Shown here: in pieces, positions 1 to 7,637 of the stretch
How the letters are laid out: each line of letters begins with the position of its first letter
Numbering within the stretch: the first letter of the stretch is position 1
Source of the DNA: G020354085 sp964629975
GTDB taxonomy: Bacteria; Pseudomonadota; Gammaproteobacteria; Acidiferrobacterales; Sulfurifustaceae
Assembly: GCA_964629975.1 (NCBI GenBank)
Contig: CAZVUN010000082.1
Span: 1 to 13,940, forward strand
Direction of reading: 5' to 3'
DNA: 13,940 nt
The notes under the pieces: model-generated
Told to the model about the DNA's origin: nothing
Databases searched by the model: none
The model's input: the letters and a program-made list of their open reading frames with translations, nothing else
Position numbers and translations under genes: made by a program

Positions 1-99
1 GATGTCATGACCAGCGGGCACACGGCGAACGCCGTGGCCGCGGCGCTGCGCGCCGGCGGCGCGCGCGCGGTATCGGTGTGGGTGGTGGCGCGCGCCTGA
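1..99 (+). CDS. comF: ComF-family phosphoribosyltransferase, C-terminal fragment
   Basis: Only the last 32 codons of a plus-strand gene are present; its start lies before the window. The fragment opens with DVMTSGHTA, which matches the PRPP-binding loop of type I phosphoribosyltransferases (usually DDVxTTGAT). An alanine-rich helix and a hydrophobic strand, VSVWVVARA, follow before TGA at 97-99. That ending is typical of ComF-family proteins, which are linked to DNA uptake in competent bacteria but are biochemically poorly defined. The gene converges on mshN, with only 6 bp between the two stop codons and no room for a separate terminator. The identification rests on one motif plus the C-terminal pattern, so another phosphoribosyltransferase is possible. 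Confidence 0.72.
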   Translation, partial: DVMTSGHTANAVAAALRAGGARAVSVWVVARA

Positions 100-105
100 G
101 GCGCG

Positions 106-1111
106 TTACTTGCTCTTGATGGCCGCCAGGCGCTGCTGCGCGAAGCGCCGCAGGTTGGCATCGAGACTCGCGCCCTGCAGGCTGCGCGCGTAGGCCTCGG
201 CCGCCTCGGGCGTGCGCTGCTGCGATTCGAGCGTGATCGCCAGGCCCAGCCACCAGCGCGCCTCGAGCGGTCGTGCCTCGAGTGCCTGGCGGTAGTGGCG
301 CGCGGCCTCGTCGTGGCGCCCGGCACGCTGCAGCAGCGCAGCATGGAACGCCTGATACTCCGGGTCCTGGCGGGCGTGGGGGGCGCCGCGCTCGAGCAAC
401 TCGAGCGNNNNNNNNNNCCCGCGCCTCGGCGCCCTGCTCCACTGCCAGGCGCGCAGCCAGCTGCGCGAAGCGATAGTGCTGCGGTGTCACGCTCATGCCT
501 TCGGCGAGCAGTGCCTGCGCCTCCTCGCCGTGGCCGCGTTGCAGCAGCAGTCCAACCAGCGCCTCGCGCGCGGCGCTGTGGCGTGCATCGAGCTGCACGG
601 CGCGGCGCAACGACTCGTCGGCTTCGCTGCTGCGCCCCTGCTGCAGCGCGCTCACCGCGCTGCGGTAAGCGGCCTCGGCCTGTTCCGCGGCGCTCGGCGG
701 CTGCGCCACCTTGCTGATGTCACCGCCCGCTGTGTCGGGCGCGGGTGCCGGCACGACCTTACGCGCGGCGGGCGCGGGCGTCGGTGCGGCGATGCTCGCC
801 AGCGGCTGCGGCGCGACATCGCGCGCGCCGGTTGCGACCGCCGGCGCCGACGTGCTCGCGGCGACCGTTGGCGCGGGCGTTGCGGCGACCACCGGCGTCG
901 CTCCCGGCCGCCAGTAGAGCCACACGGCATAGGCGCCCGCCACTGCCGTGAGTATCAGCAGCACGGTCGCGGTGGCTGCCTTGTGCGAGGCGCGTGCCGC
1001 GAGGCGCGGCACCGCGGCCAGATCCTCATACACCGCGCCGGGTGCAGCCGCGCTCGCCATGCTCTGCTGGCGCGCCTCGAGGTCGCGCAGCATCTTGTTG
1101 ATCAGGCTCAC
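106..1111 (-). CDS. mshN: MshN, TPR-containing MSHA biogenesis protein (interrupted by an assembly gap)
   Basis: This is a membrane-anchored tetratricopeptide protein of the MSHA assembly machine. The start is GTG at 1111, inside a GTGA overlap with the mshM stop. The N-terminus, M-SLINKMLRDLEAR, is the hallmark of MshN. A single membrane segment lies at about residues 46-67, followed by an Ala/Pro/Thr-rich periplasmic linker to about residue 140. TPR-like helices follow; EAAYRSAVSALQQGR and, at the end, EAARHYRQALEARP are readable repeats. Ten Ns at 408-417 interrupt the gene. The reading frames on the two sides agree only if the true gap is a multiple of three, so the apparent frameshift is an assembly artefact. 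Excluding the missing part the protein has about 331 residues. It is the last gene of the cluster and probably works with MshM and MshL. Confidence 0.88.
389..407. repeat. Perfect inverted repeat bordering the assembly gap
   Basis: On the minus strand this reads CGCTCGAG-TTG-CTCGAGCG, an 8-bp perfect stem with a 3-base loop inside mshN. It ends exactly where the N run begins. A strong GC hairpin of this kind is a plausible cause of the sequencing or assembly break. It lies within coding sequence and encodes part of a TPR helix, so no regulatory role is claimed. Confidence 0.6.
408..417. other. Assembly gap of ten Ns
   Basis: There are ten consecutive unknown bases inside mshN. The upstream part of mshN contributes 231 codons plus 1 base and the downstream part begins with 2 bases before the next in-frame codon. 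The real missing length should therefore be divisible by three, and ten is a placeholder rather than a measured size. Confidence 0.97.
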
Positions 1112-2022
1112 AACGGCACTCCCGCCAACCAGCTGCCCGCGCCGAGCGCAAGGGTCGCCGCCATGCCGGTGACGTAGCGCATCAACCGTTGCGGCCAGGG
1201 ATACGCCGCACGCGTGCTCTCGGTATCGGCGATCGCGGCCTGCACGTGCGCGCAGCCGATACGCGCCGCGCCCTCGCCGAACGCGGCCATCATCGCCTTG
1301 TGCGCCAGAATATTGGCCAGGCGCGGGATGCCGCCGCTGGCGCGGTACAGGGCGCGCTCGGCGCGCGCTGCGAACAGGCGCGTGCCGCTGTGGCCGGCGA
1401 CCGTCAGGCGGTGCTGCACATAGAGCGTGAACTCCGAGCGCGTGAGCGGCTCGAGCCGGCAAGAGAAGGTGATGCGCTGCTTCAGCTGGCGCACGCTCGG
1501 ATGCGCGAGGCGCGCGTCGAGTTCCGGCTGGCCGAACAGCACGACCTGCAGCAGCTTGCGCCGCTCGGTTTCGAGATTGGTCAGCAGGCGCAATGCCTCG
1601 AGCGTCTCGACCGGCAGCGCCTGCGCCTCGTCGAGACACAGCAAGACGCGCCGACCCTCGGCGTAGCTGTCGAGGAGGAACCGCGTGATGTGGCGCAGCA
1701 GCTGGTGCTGATGCACGCCGGGCGGGTACTTGATGCCGAGCTCGTCGGCGACCGCCAAGAGCAGCGTCATCGGCTCGAGATAGGGATTGGGGATGTAGGC
1801 GGTGACGAACTGGCGCGCGTCGAGCGCGCTCAGGAACTTGCGGCACAGCAGCGTTTTGCCGGTGCCGACTTCGCCCACCACCTTGATGAAGCCCTCGCCG
1901 CTGCGCGCCGCCACCAGCAACGTGTTGAGCGCCTCGCGGTACGAGGCGTGCGCAAAGAAAAAGCTCGTGTCCGGCGTGATGCTGAACGGCAGCTCGCGCA
2001 GCCCGAAATGCGCGGCATACAT
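1108..2022 (-). CDS. mshM: MshM, ExeA/GspA-like AAA ATPase of the MSHA system
   Basis: This 304-residue protein is an ATPase of the ExeA/GspA group. Family members help insert or multimerise the outer-membrane secretin by acting through the peptidoglycan and inner membrane. It opens with MYAAHFGLRELPFSITPD, the typical ExeA-like N-terminus (the FGL-x-PF pattern). Walker A is GEVGTGKT at residues 50-57 and Walker B is VLLCLDEAQ at about 126-134. A hydrophobic stretch closes the protein at about residues 282-304 (VTGMAATLALGAGSWLAG) and probably anchors it in the inner membrane. There is no obvious C-terminal peptidoglycan-binding domain, unlike full ExeA. The gene starts 5 bp after the mshL stop, and its TGA overlaps the GTG of mshN, which suggests coupled translation. 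The partnership with MshN parallels the ExeA-ExeB pair. Confidence 0.93.
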   Translation of the reverse strand: MYAAHFGLRELPFSITPDTSFFFAHASYREALNTLLVAARSGEGFIKVVGEVGTGKTLLCRKFLSALDARQFVTAYIPNPYLEPMTLLLAVADELGIKYPPGVHQHQLLRHITRFLLDSYAEGRRVLLCLDEAQALPVETLEALRLLTNLETERRKLLQVVLFGQPELDARLAHPSVRQLKQRITFSCRLEPLTRSEFTLYVQHRLTVAGHSGTRLFAARAERALYRASGGIPRLANILAHKAMMAAFGEGAARIGCAHVQAAIADTESTRAAYPWPQRLMRYVTGMAATLALGAGSWLAGVPL

Positions 2023-2027
2023 GACGG

Positions 2028-3740
2028 CTAACCCCCGGCGCCCCGGAATCGCTGCACGGCGTCGCGCGAATTCTGGATCGCGCCGTTCCAGACTTCGGCG
2101 GTCTCGACGATCGTGGGCTTGAGCAGGATCACGAGCTCGCTCTTGATGCGCGTGATCTTCTTGTGCTTGAACAGCTCACCGAGCAGCGGGATGTCGCCGA
2201 AGAACGGCACCGAGGCGTTGTCCTCGCTCGTACCCTCCTTCATGAGGCCGCCGATCACCACGATCTGCCCCGTCTGGGCGCGCACCACGTTGTCGGACTC
2301 CTGCATGGCACTCGAGGCAAGCGGCAGGTTGGAGATCTGGCCGTTGATGACGAGCGACTTGTTGCGTTGTGTCACATCGCTCACCGACGGGTGAATGTGC
2401 AGGATGATGTTCTTGCTGTCGTCGATCTGCGGGGTGACATCGAGCGCCACACCGGAGAAGAATGGCGTGATCTCGATGTCGTTGGTGAAGGTCGTGCGCC
2501 CGCTGGCATCAGTGACCGGCGTGCTGCTGATGCCGGTGACGAAGTACTCATCGCCACCGACCTTGATCACCGCCTTCTGGTTGTTGAGCGCTGCCACGCG
2601 CGGGCTCGACAGCACCTGCACCTCACCCTGGGTCTTGAGCAGCTCGATAAACGCGGCGAAGTTCGCGCTCTGGTAAGCGAAGGTGAAGACGCCGCCAAAC
2701 GCCGAGGTGAGCGTGCTCTGGATCGGTCCCGGCGGCGTGCTGCCATCAAGATTGCCCTGCTGGCCGGCGATGTCCGACACCCCGGAGCCACCGAACACGG
2801 ATCCGCCACCGATCTGACCGATCGTGGATTTGTCGCCCAGATAGGCCCAGTTGATGCCGGCCTGGTAGCCGTCCTTGAGCTGCACGTTGACGATCTTGGC
2901 CTCGAGGATCACCTGCCGGTTGACGGTGGCGTGCGTGACGCCGAGGTACTCCTCGACCACGCGCAGCTCATCGGGCATGGCGCGCACCACGACCAGATTG
3001 GCCTGCGGGTTGACCACCACCTGCCGGCCACCCTGCGTGCCGACCAGCCCGGTGAGCGTGGCCTTGAGATCGGTCCAGAAGTCGGCCTGCGACTCGGTCG
3101 CCACCTGGATCGAGGGCATGCGGGTGGTGGTCGTGCCGCTGCCGCCCGGCTGGCTGCCGCCGCTGCTGCCGGCCGTGCCGCTGGACTGGGTGAGCTCACC
3201 CGAAATCACGCGCGTGTCGGACTTGCCCTTGCGATTGAAATTGAGGTAGTTGACAGGGAAGATGCGCGTCTGCATGCCGCGCCCGAGCACGTAGTAGCGC
3301 TTGTCATCGCGCCGGTACTCGTAGCCGTACACCTGGCGAATGGCCTCCATCGCCTCCGGCACCGTCACGTTCTTGAGCGTGAGCGACACGGTGCCCGCGA
3401 TCTCCGGGTGCACGACCATGCTGTAGGGCGTACCGTCGACGAGGTTCATGAACACCTGGCGCGCCGGCGCGTTGTTGACCGCGAGATCGAAGCGCTGCTC
3501 GATGGGCGCGGTGCGCCCTTCGGGCAGGCGAATTTCAAGCGGCGGCAGCAATCCCTGGTTGACCTCGCTCGGCACGGTCGCCGCGGGTTTGTTCGCTTCG
3601 GCAAGCGTCTGTTCGATGCGCTCGGCACCTTCTTTCGGCCAGCCGTAGGGATTGGCGGCACAGGCGCCGAGCAGCACGGCGACGGCCGTTGCGATGGCCA
3701 CGCGCGCGGCCAGCGAGACGTAATCAGCGTGACGTGACAT
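2028..3740 (-). CDS. mshL: MshL, outer-membrane secretin of the MSHA pilus
   Basis: MshL forms the outer-membrane channel through which the pilus exits. The protein has 570 residues. It begins with a lipoprotein signal whose lipobox L24-G-A-C27 predicts lipidation at Cys27. Residues 81-155 resemble the secretin/TonB short N-terminal (STN/N0) domain. A Ser/Gly/Thr-rich low-complexity linker spans about 185-208. An N1-type domain lies at about 209-270 and the secretin beta-domain at about 365-545. The signature VPFFGDIPLLGELF sits at 511-524. ATG at 3740 is preceded by AAGGA with a 9-base spacer. The start overlaps the last 17 bases of mshK, so the two genes are tightly coupled. Length and architecture are normal for MshL/PilQ-type secretins. 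Confidence 0.96.
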   Translation of the reverse strand: MSRHADYVSLAARVAIATAVAVLLGACAANPYGWPKEGAERIEQTLAEANKPAATVPSEVNQGLLPPLEIRLPEGRTAPIEQRFDLAVNNAPARQVFMNLVDGTPYSMVVHPEIAGTVSLTLKNVTVPEAMEAIRQVYGYEYRRDDKRYYVLGRGMQTRIFPVNYLNFNRKGKSDTRVISGELTQSSGTAGSSGGSQPGGSGTTTTRMPSIQVATESQADFWTDLKATLTGLVGTQGGRQVVVNPQANLVVVRAMPDELRVVEEYLGVTHATVNRQVILEAKIVNVQLKDGYQAGINWAYLGDKSTIGQIGGGSVFGGSGVSDIAGQQGNLDGSTPPGPIQSTLTSAFGGVFTFAYQSANFAAFIELLKTQGEVQVLSSPRVAALNNQKAVIKVGGDEYFVTGISSTPVTDASGRTTFTNDIEITPFFSGVALDVTPQIDDSKNIILHIHPSVSDVTQRNKSLVINGQISNLPLASSAMQESDNVVRAQTGQIVVIGGLMKEGTSEDNASVPFFGDIPLLGELFKHKKITRIKSELVILLKPTIVETAEVWNGAIQNSRDAVQRFRGAGG

Positions 3741-4089
3741 CGGTTGGCATCCTTGTTACCGCGTTGGTCTTGATCGGGGCCGCCGGCAACAGGCGTAGCA
3801 CCTGCTCCTGTGCGCCGCGGCGCAGCACCACTTCGTTCGGGCGAATCGCGACGATCTCGGCATCGCCCAGACGGCTGCCGACGCTGTAGCTGCGCCCGCT
3901 GATGATCGCGAGCCGCCGCGCCGGCGACACCAGTGTCGACTGCAAAACGGTGCCCGCGCGTACCTCGCCTGCGTCACCGCCTAGGAACGACGGCCGTGTC
4001 GGGTCCGGCAGGTTATCGAGCGCGGCCGTGGCCGCGGATACCGCACCCAGCAGTGCCGCGACCACGAGCCCGCCAGCGATTGCCCTCAT
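3724..4089 (-). CDS. mshK: MshK, periplasmic MSHA biogenesis protein (PilP-like)
   Basis: This small exported protein has 121 residues and a signal-peptide-like N-terminus (MRAIAGGLVVAALLGAVSAATA). The motif LPDPTRP at about residues 27-33 is characteristic of MshK and of GspC/PilP-like periplasmic proteins. A compact beta-rich domain follows: AIISGRSYSVGSRLGDAEIV and PNEVVLRRGAQEQVL resemble the homology region that docks onto the secretin N-domain. It is expected to bridge the inner-membrane MshJ/MshI2 complex and the MshL secretin. ATG at 4089 has a good ribosome-binding site, GGAG with a 5-base spacer. The gene lies 48 bp after mshJ and overlaps mshL by 17 bp. The identity rests on position, size and the DPTRP motif, because MshK sequences diverge quickly. 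Confidence 0.85.
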   Translation of the reverse strand: MRAIAGGLVVAALLGAVSAATAALDNLPDPTRPSFLGGDAGEVRAGTVLQSTLVSPARRLAIISGRSYSVGSRLGDAEIVAIRPNEVVLRRGAQEQVLRLLPAAPIKTNAVTRMPTDVTSR

Positions 4090-4137
4090 GAGTTCTCCAT
4101 ATCAACTATCGTGCCAGGATCGCGCCGCGCGTGCGGT

Positions 4138-4830
4138 TCATACGCCCAGCCATGCCTGTTCCGTACTCAAGGTGTAGATCACGACCGTCAGGCGCGATAC
4201 CGGGTAGGCCTCGGCCTCGAGCCGCACCTCGTCCCACAACACCCGCCAGCTGAGCCCCTCGAGTGCCTGCAGGTAACGCACGAGGTCGGCGAATTCACCC
4301 TTCACCTCGACGCGCAGCCCGTGCTTGTAGATCGCCGGACCGGTGGCGGCTGGCGCGGCCGTCGGCTGGGCCGGCGCCTTCACCGCCGCTTCGCCCAAGG
4401 CCACGGGCGCGAGGTTCTCGACGCGCACGAGTTGCAGCGCGCGGTTGCGCGACAGCACCTGCTCGACCAGGGCCGCCATCTCACGCGGGCTGACGAAGCC
4501 GCGCGACAACGCGCCGGTGCCGCCGTCGGCGGCCTGCAGGCTCGCCTTGAGCTCGGTGATGCGCGCGCGGTTGAGCGCGTCGCGGTCGCGCCCGCGCTCG
4601 GTCACGAGATGCTCGGTCTGCGCATAGACAAGACGCACCTGCTCGCGCTTGGCCTTGATCTCGCCCTCCAGGCGCTTCTGCTGCGCGAACAGCGGCGGCA
4701 GCAGTACCTGCAATGCCAGGAACAGCATCCCGCCGAGCACTGCGGCGAACAGCAGCGCGCGCTCGCGCAGGCTGAGCGCATCGATGCGCGCCGCCACAGT
4801 CTGGAGCAGCTTGCGGGCGTCCGTGCTCAT
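4138..4830 (-). CDS. mshJ: MshJ, PilO-like inner-membrane alignment protein
   Basis: The predicted product is a 230-residue bitopic protein starting MSTDARKLLQ. It has one membrane helix at about residues 25-47, then a charged coiled coil to about 110 (QQKRLEGEIKAKREQVRLVY). A periplasmic ferredoxin-like region ends with HGLRVEVKGEFADLVRYLQALEGL, a pattern shared by PilO and GspM family proteins. An Ala/Pro-rich linker lies at about 150-168. The family pairs with PilN-type proteins to form the inner-membrane alignment complex linking motor and secretin. The reading frame is open far upstream. I chose ATG at 4830 because it forms an ATGA overlap with the stop of the PilN-like gene and gives the expected PilO-like topology. 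Confidence 0.87.
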   Translation of the reverse strand: MSTDARKLLQTVAARIDALSLRERALLFAAVLGGMLFLALQVLLPPLFAQQKRLEGEIKAKREQVRLVYAQTEHLVTERGRDRDALNRARITELKASLQAADGGTGALSRGFVSPREMAALVEQVLSRNRALQLVRVENLAPVALGEAAVKAPAQPTAAPAATGPAIYKHGLRVEVKGEFADLVRYLQALEGLSWRVLWDEVRLEAEAYPVSRLTVVIYTLSTEQAWLGV

Positions 4831-5477
4831 CGCCGTTGCGCCAGTTTCTGCGTGGCCGCGGCGGCACGCGCGCTGCGTACCGCGAACTCGAGATACGGCG
4901 GCGCCGGCTTCCTGCCGTCCTTGTCCGGTTCGGGGCGAGTGACCTCGAAGGCCTCGAACTGCAACCCGGCGAGGCGTGGCTCCCCGGATAGGCGCTGCAG
5001 GTAGTGCGGCACCAGCTCGGCTTTGACGGTGCGGCCGCCAAGGCTCACGTCCTTGCCGGCACCACTGACGGCGATCTCGGTGAGCCACAAACCGGTGATG
5101 TGCTGGCGCGCGAGCGCTACGAAATACGCGGAGTAACCCTGGTACGCGCTCAGACCCTCGCCGCGCGCGAGCTGTGCGATCTGTGCGCTCGCCGCCAGGC
5201 GCGCCTCGAGTCCACGCACTTCCTGTTCCAGGCGCGGGTCGGCGGGGCGCGCCTCGATCTCGCGCGTGGCGCGCTCGAATTGCGCGAGCGCTGCCTTGTG
5301 TTCGGCGTCGGCCTGCCTGGCCTGCGCGCGCAAGGCGCTCACCTGCCACCAGCCGTAGCCGTAGATGAGCACGATCCCGGCCAACACCGCCGCCGCGGCC
5401 TGCAGCAGGGCGCTAGCCGCGAATTTCTTGGCCTCGCGGCGGAAGATCGGCTGATAGAGATTGATCTGTTGGCGCAT
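4827..5477 (-). CDS. mshI2: PilN-like MSHA protein (MshI2)
   Basis: This 216-residue protein begins MRQQINLYQPIFRREAKKF. The QINLY motif just before the membrane is the cytoplasmic PilN motif that binds the PilM-like partner. A transmembrane helix spans about residues 22-43, followed by a coiled coil to about 105. A periplasmic domain follows with FVALARQHITGLWLTEIAVSG and a core that resembles the fold of PilN. Start ATG at 5477 overlaps the mshI TGA by one base (TGATG), and its own stop overlaps the mshJ ATG. The name mshI2 follows Shewanella-style nomenclature; other annotators may call it a PilN-domain or fimbrial-assembly protein. The upstream open frame beyond 5477 is a shadow of mshI. 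Confidence 0.85.
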   Translation of the reverse strand: MRQQINLYQPIFRREAKKFAASALLQAAAAVLAGIVLIYGYGWWQVSALRAQARQADAEHKAALAQFERATREIEARPADPRLEQEVRGLEARLAASAQIAQLARGEGLSAYQGYSAYFVALARQHITGLWLTEIAVSGAGKDVSLGGRTVKAELVPHYLQRLSGEPRLAGLQFEAFEVTRPEPDKDGRKPAPPYLEFAVRSARAAAATQKLAQRR

Positions 5478-6412
5478 CAGCGTGTCTCCCCCGCCTCGCG
5501 CAGTGCCGCGCCGATGGTGGCGAGACAGCGTCCCGCCCACAGCGCCGGCACTTCGATCTCGCAGTCGAGCACGGCGGCCAGATCGATGCTGCTCACCTGC
5601 ACGTTGAGGCTGGCGGCGATGTGCTCGGCGAGCCCCGGGACTTCGGTGGCGAGCGGCGCCAGCACCAGGTTGCGGATTGGCGCCTCGCGGAAGTGCGACT
5701 CGTAGTAATCGAGCGAGCGCTGCACCTCGAGCACGAGCTGATCGAAATAGGCCGGGCGGCGCTCGGCGTTGGCCAGCTGGTCCAGACCGATGGTGAGCGC
5801 ACGCGTGAGATAGAGCGTGCCCTGGCGCGTGAGCGTGAGGTTGCCGCCGCTCGCGTGCAGCCACAGCAATGCCGTGCCCTGCACGTCCTGAGGCAACAGC
5901 ACCGCGAGGTTGCGCTGCGCCAGCTCCGGGATGTCGATGATCTCGAGCTGCGCCCCGGCCGCGTGCAGGCGCTCGGCGCGCTGCTGCACGGCGGCGCTGC
6001 GTGCCGCCACCACGTACATCTCGCGCGCATTCCCGCCGCGCGTGGCCGGCAGATCGAACACGTCGAGGGTCGCGTCGTTGATGTGAAAGTCGATGAGATC
6101 CTTCACGCGCCAGCGCAGCGCGGCCTTGAGTTCCTCGTCAGGCACGGCCGGCGCTTCGGTCAGCACCAGCTGGTAGTCGCCGTCATTGAGCACGGTGGTG
6201 CAGCGCGCGCGCTTCAGATCGAGCTCGCGCGCAAGACTTGCCAGCGCCTTGTCGGCCGGATGCCCGGCGTCGACCGGTTCGACCCGCCAGCGGGTCAGGC
6301 GCGGGCGCTGACCGGGCACGGTCACGACGCGCGCCGCACAGACGCTATCGGCGTAGATGCCGACCGCCGTCAGGCCGTCTTGCTGCTTGCGCTTGCGCAA
6401 CATCTGAAACAC
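5477..6412 (-). CDS. mshI: MshI, PilM-like actin-fold protein of the MSHA system
   Basis: MshI is the cytoplasmic PilM-type member of the alignment complex, recruiting the platform to the PilN-like protein encoded next. The N-terminus MFQMLRKRKQQDGLTAVGIYADSVCAARVV contains the short strand-turn-strand VGIYADSV typical of this family. The middle region includes LKAALRWRVKDLIDFHINDATLDVF, which matches the conserved PilM/MshI helix, and WLHASGGNLTLTRQGTLYLTRAL. I chose GTG at 6412 because AGAGGAG lies 5 bases upstream; the ATG at 6403 would be 14 bases away and the ATG at 6451 has no such support. The protein has 311 residues. It opens the envelope-assembly block after a 124-bp gap from mshP. 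Canonical actin-fold phosphate loops are not obvious to me, so nucleotide binding is uncertain. Confidence 0.86.
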   Translation of the reverse strand: MFQMLRKRKQQDGLTAVGIYADSVCAARVVTVPGQRPRLTRWRVEPVDAGHPADKALASLARELDLKRARCTTVLNDGDYQLVLTEAPAVPDEELKAALRWRVKDLIDFHINDATLDVFDLPATRGGNAREMYVVAARSAAVQQRAERLHAAGAQLEIIDIPELAQRNLAVLLPQDVQGTALLWLHASGGNLTLTRQGTLYLTRALTIGLDQLANAERRPAYFDQLVLEVQRSLDYYESHFREAPIRNLVLAPLATEVPGLAEHIAASLNVQVSSIDLAAVLDCEIEVPALWAGRCLATIGAALREAGETR

Positions 6413-6536
6413 GGTCTCTCCTCTGGTATGCGTGCCACTCGGATGCTGCACCGCGGGTCACGTCCCAAGCATAGCAAAGGGGTTGGCGTCGACTTGATGA
6501 TGAGTCGCCACAGCATTGGGATCGGAATCCGCGACT
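6413..6536 (-). promoter_or_regulatory. mshP-mshI gap with possible extended -10 promoter
   Basis: This 124-bp gap is the second largest in the cluster and separates the pilin block from the envelope-assembly block. TGCTATGCT at 6468-6476 (minus strand) fits an extended -10 element (TGn followed by TATGCT) about 50 bases before the mshI start. No good -35 hexamer is visible at normal spacing. AGAGGAG at 6418-6424 is the mshI ribosome-binding site. No clear terminator hairpin with a T tract follows mshP, so readthrough from the pilin operon is possible. Confidence 0.3.
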
Positions 6537-7637
6537 TCAATTCGGAACTTCCCGCCAGGCGACCAGCTGGGGCGACCCGCCCGGGCGCAGCGCAATCACC
6601 GCCTGCGCCCAGCGCTGACGGCCCGACCAGGTCCAACGCAAGGTTCGCGCCGCCGCCGGACTCACCGGGCCCAGCGTGGAGCCGCCCCCGGTAATGGAGC
6701 CGCCGAGCCGCCGGTTCCAGCGCTGTTGCCGGCCCGCCATGCCCGTCATCGTCACGGTGGGACCACTGTTGACCGTCACGGTGTCGAACAGCCAGGCGCC
6801 GTCTGAGATCGGGGTGATCGTGACACTGGCGCTGTTGTCGTTGTTGCCGGAACCAGACACCGCCGCCACGTCGAGATGCGAGGTCGCGCTGGTCGTATCG
6901 ACGCCGGTGAACACGACAGCGCCAGCCGCAAGTTGATCGTTGCCCGTCAGTCGCACGACGACGTCGGCGGTACCGGCGGGCGGGTTCGCGAGCGACCAGA
7001 TCTCCGAGCGCGGCCTGTTTCCTGTGCCTTCAAATATGCGACGCGTCAGGTCCTGGCCAGCGTACCGGACCCACTGGACGGTGCTGCCCCGCGCGGTATC
7101 GATGGAAACACCGACAACCAAGACCCGGCCGGCTCCGCCCACCGTCACATTGGCCACCGTGAGCGAGTTGACTGAACTCGTAGTGCCGTTATTCTTGTCG
7201 TCCTCGACCGCGATCGCTCCGCCGCCCGACTGCACAATCGCCTCGATACGTCGCTGCACGGCGCCCACGGCGCCGACCGCGGGAATACGGCAGCGGCCAG
7301 CGGCGAGCGGCGTGACGCCGTCGAAGTCGGTAACGAACCCATTGCTCACGGTGAAGAGGCCCTGACCGAGACTGATCGGCCCCTCGGCAAGCGCATTGCA
7401 CGCCGAGCCACTCGAGAACCGGAAGCTCGCGCGTTCCACCGCGCTCTCTGCCAGCATCAACGCCTGGACGCTACTGCTTTGCGCGCCACTGTCGTGCATG
7501 TCGGAGCTGGCGATGCCGAGCGCCACGACCAGCGCGAAGCCGATCACCACCAGCATGAACAGCACCGCCATGAGCGCGGCGGCGCCGCGCATGTGCGATG
7601 TGCTGACAGGCGGTGCGAATCGGACGCGTCGCGTCAT
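6537..7637 (-). CDS. mshP: MshP-like minor pilin with an extra beta-rich C-terminal domain
   Basis: This is a minor-pilin-like protein of 366 residues, far longer than usual MshP (about 150). Residues 1-18 are a prepilin-type leader ending in RG, followed by the hydrophobic N-terminal helix at about 19-45 (ALMAVLFMLVVIGFALVVAL). It lacks the usual Glu at +5, as in GspK/PilX-type initiators. Residues 46-135 look like a standard MshP/PilX head, with Cys80 and Cys116 and the segment QRRIEAIV. Residues about 155-350 form an added Gly/Thr/Val-rich, alternating beta-strand region (RVLVVGVSID, SEIWSLANPPAGTADVVV, GAVVFTGVD). A pilin-like tail, LVAWREVPN, ends the protein. The start ATG overlaps the mshO stop (ATGA). 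The addition may expose an adhesive module at the pilus tip; this is an inference. Confidence 0.8.
   Translation of the reverse strand: MTRRVRFAPPVSTSHMRGAAALMAVLFMLVVIGFALVVALGIASSDMHDSGAQSSSVQALMLAESAVERASFRFSSGSACNALAEGPISLGQGLFTVSNGFVTDFDGVTPLAAGRCRIPAVGAVGAVQRRIEAIVQSGGGAIAVEDDKNNGTTSSVNSLTVANVTVGGAGRVLVVGVSIDTARGSTVQWVRYAGQDLTRRIFEGTGNRPRSEIWSLANPPAGTADVVVRLTGNDQLAAGAVVFTGVDTTSATSHLDVAAVSGSGNNDNSASVTITPISDGAWLFDTVTVNSGPTVTMTGMAGRQQRWNRRLGGSITGGGSTLGPVSPAAARTLRWTWSGRQRWAQAVIALRPGGSPQLVAWREVPN

Noticed and set aside
5..1846. Single 613-codon minus-strand frame covering mshN and part of mshM
   Set aside because: Upstream of 1111 it is an alternative frame of mshM, and after the Ns it is out of phase with the true TPR sequence. 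The real gene is 106-1111.
2163..3737. Long open frame on the plus strand opposite mshL
   Set aside because: It is rich in Arg, His, Leu and Asp with no motif, which is the usual antisense shadow of a GC-rich gene. mshL has clear secretin motifs.
6413..6445. Second sigma-54-like site (TGGCACGCATACC) before mshI
   Set aside because: The -24 half matches well, but no GC dinucleotide occurs at the required spacing; the expected -12 position falls on AG of the ribosome-binding site.
6370..6636. Possible small gene between mshP and mshI on the minus strand
   Set aside because: It overlaps both neighbours out of frame, lacks a ribosome-binding site and has no recognisable motif.
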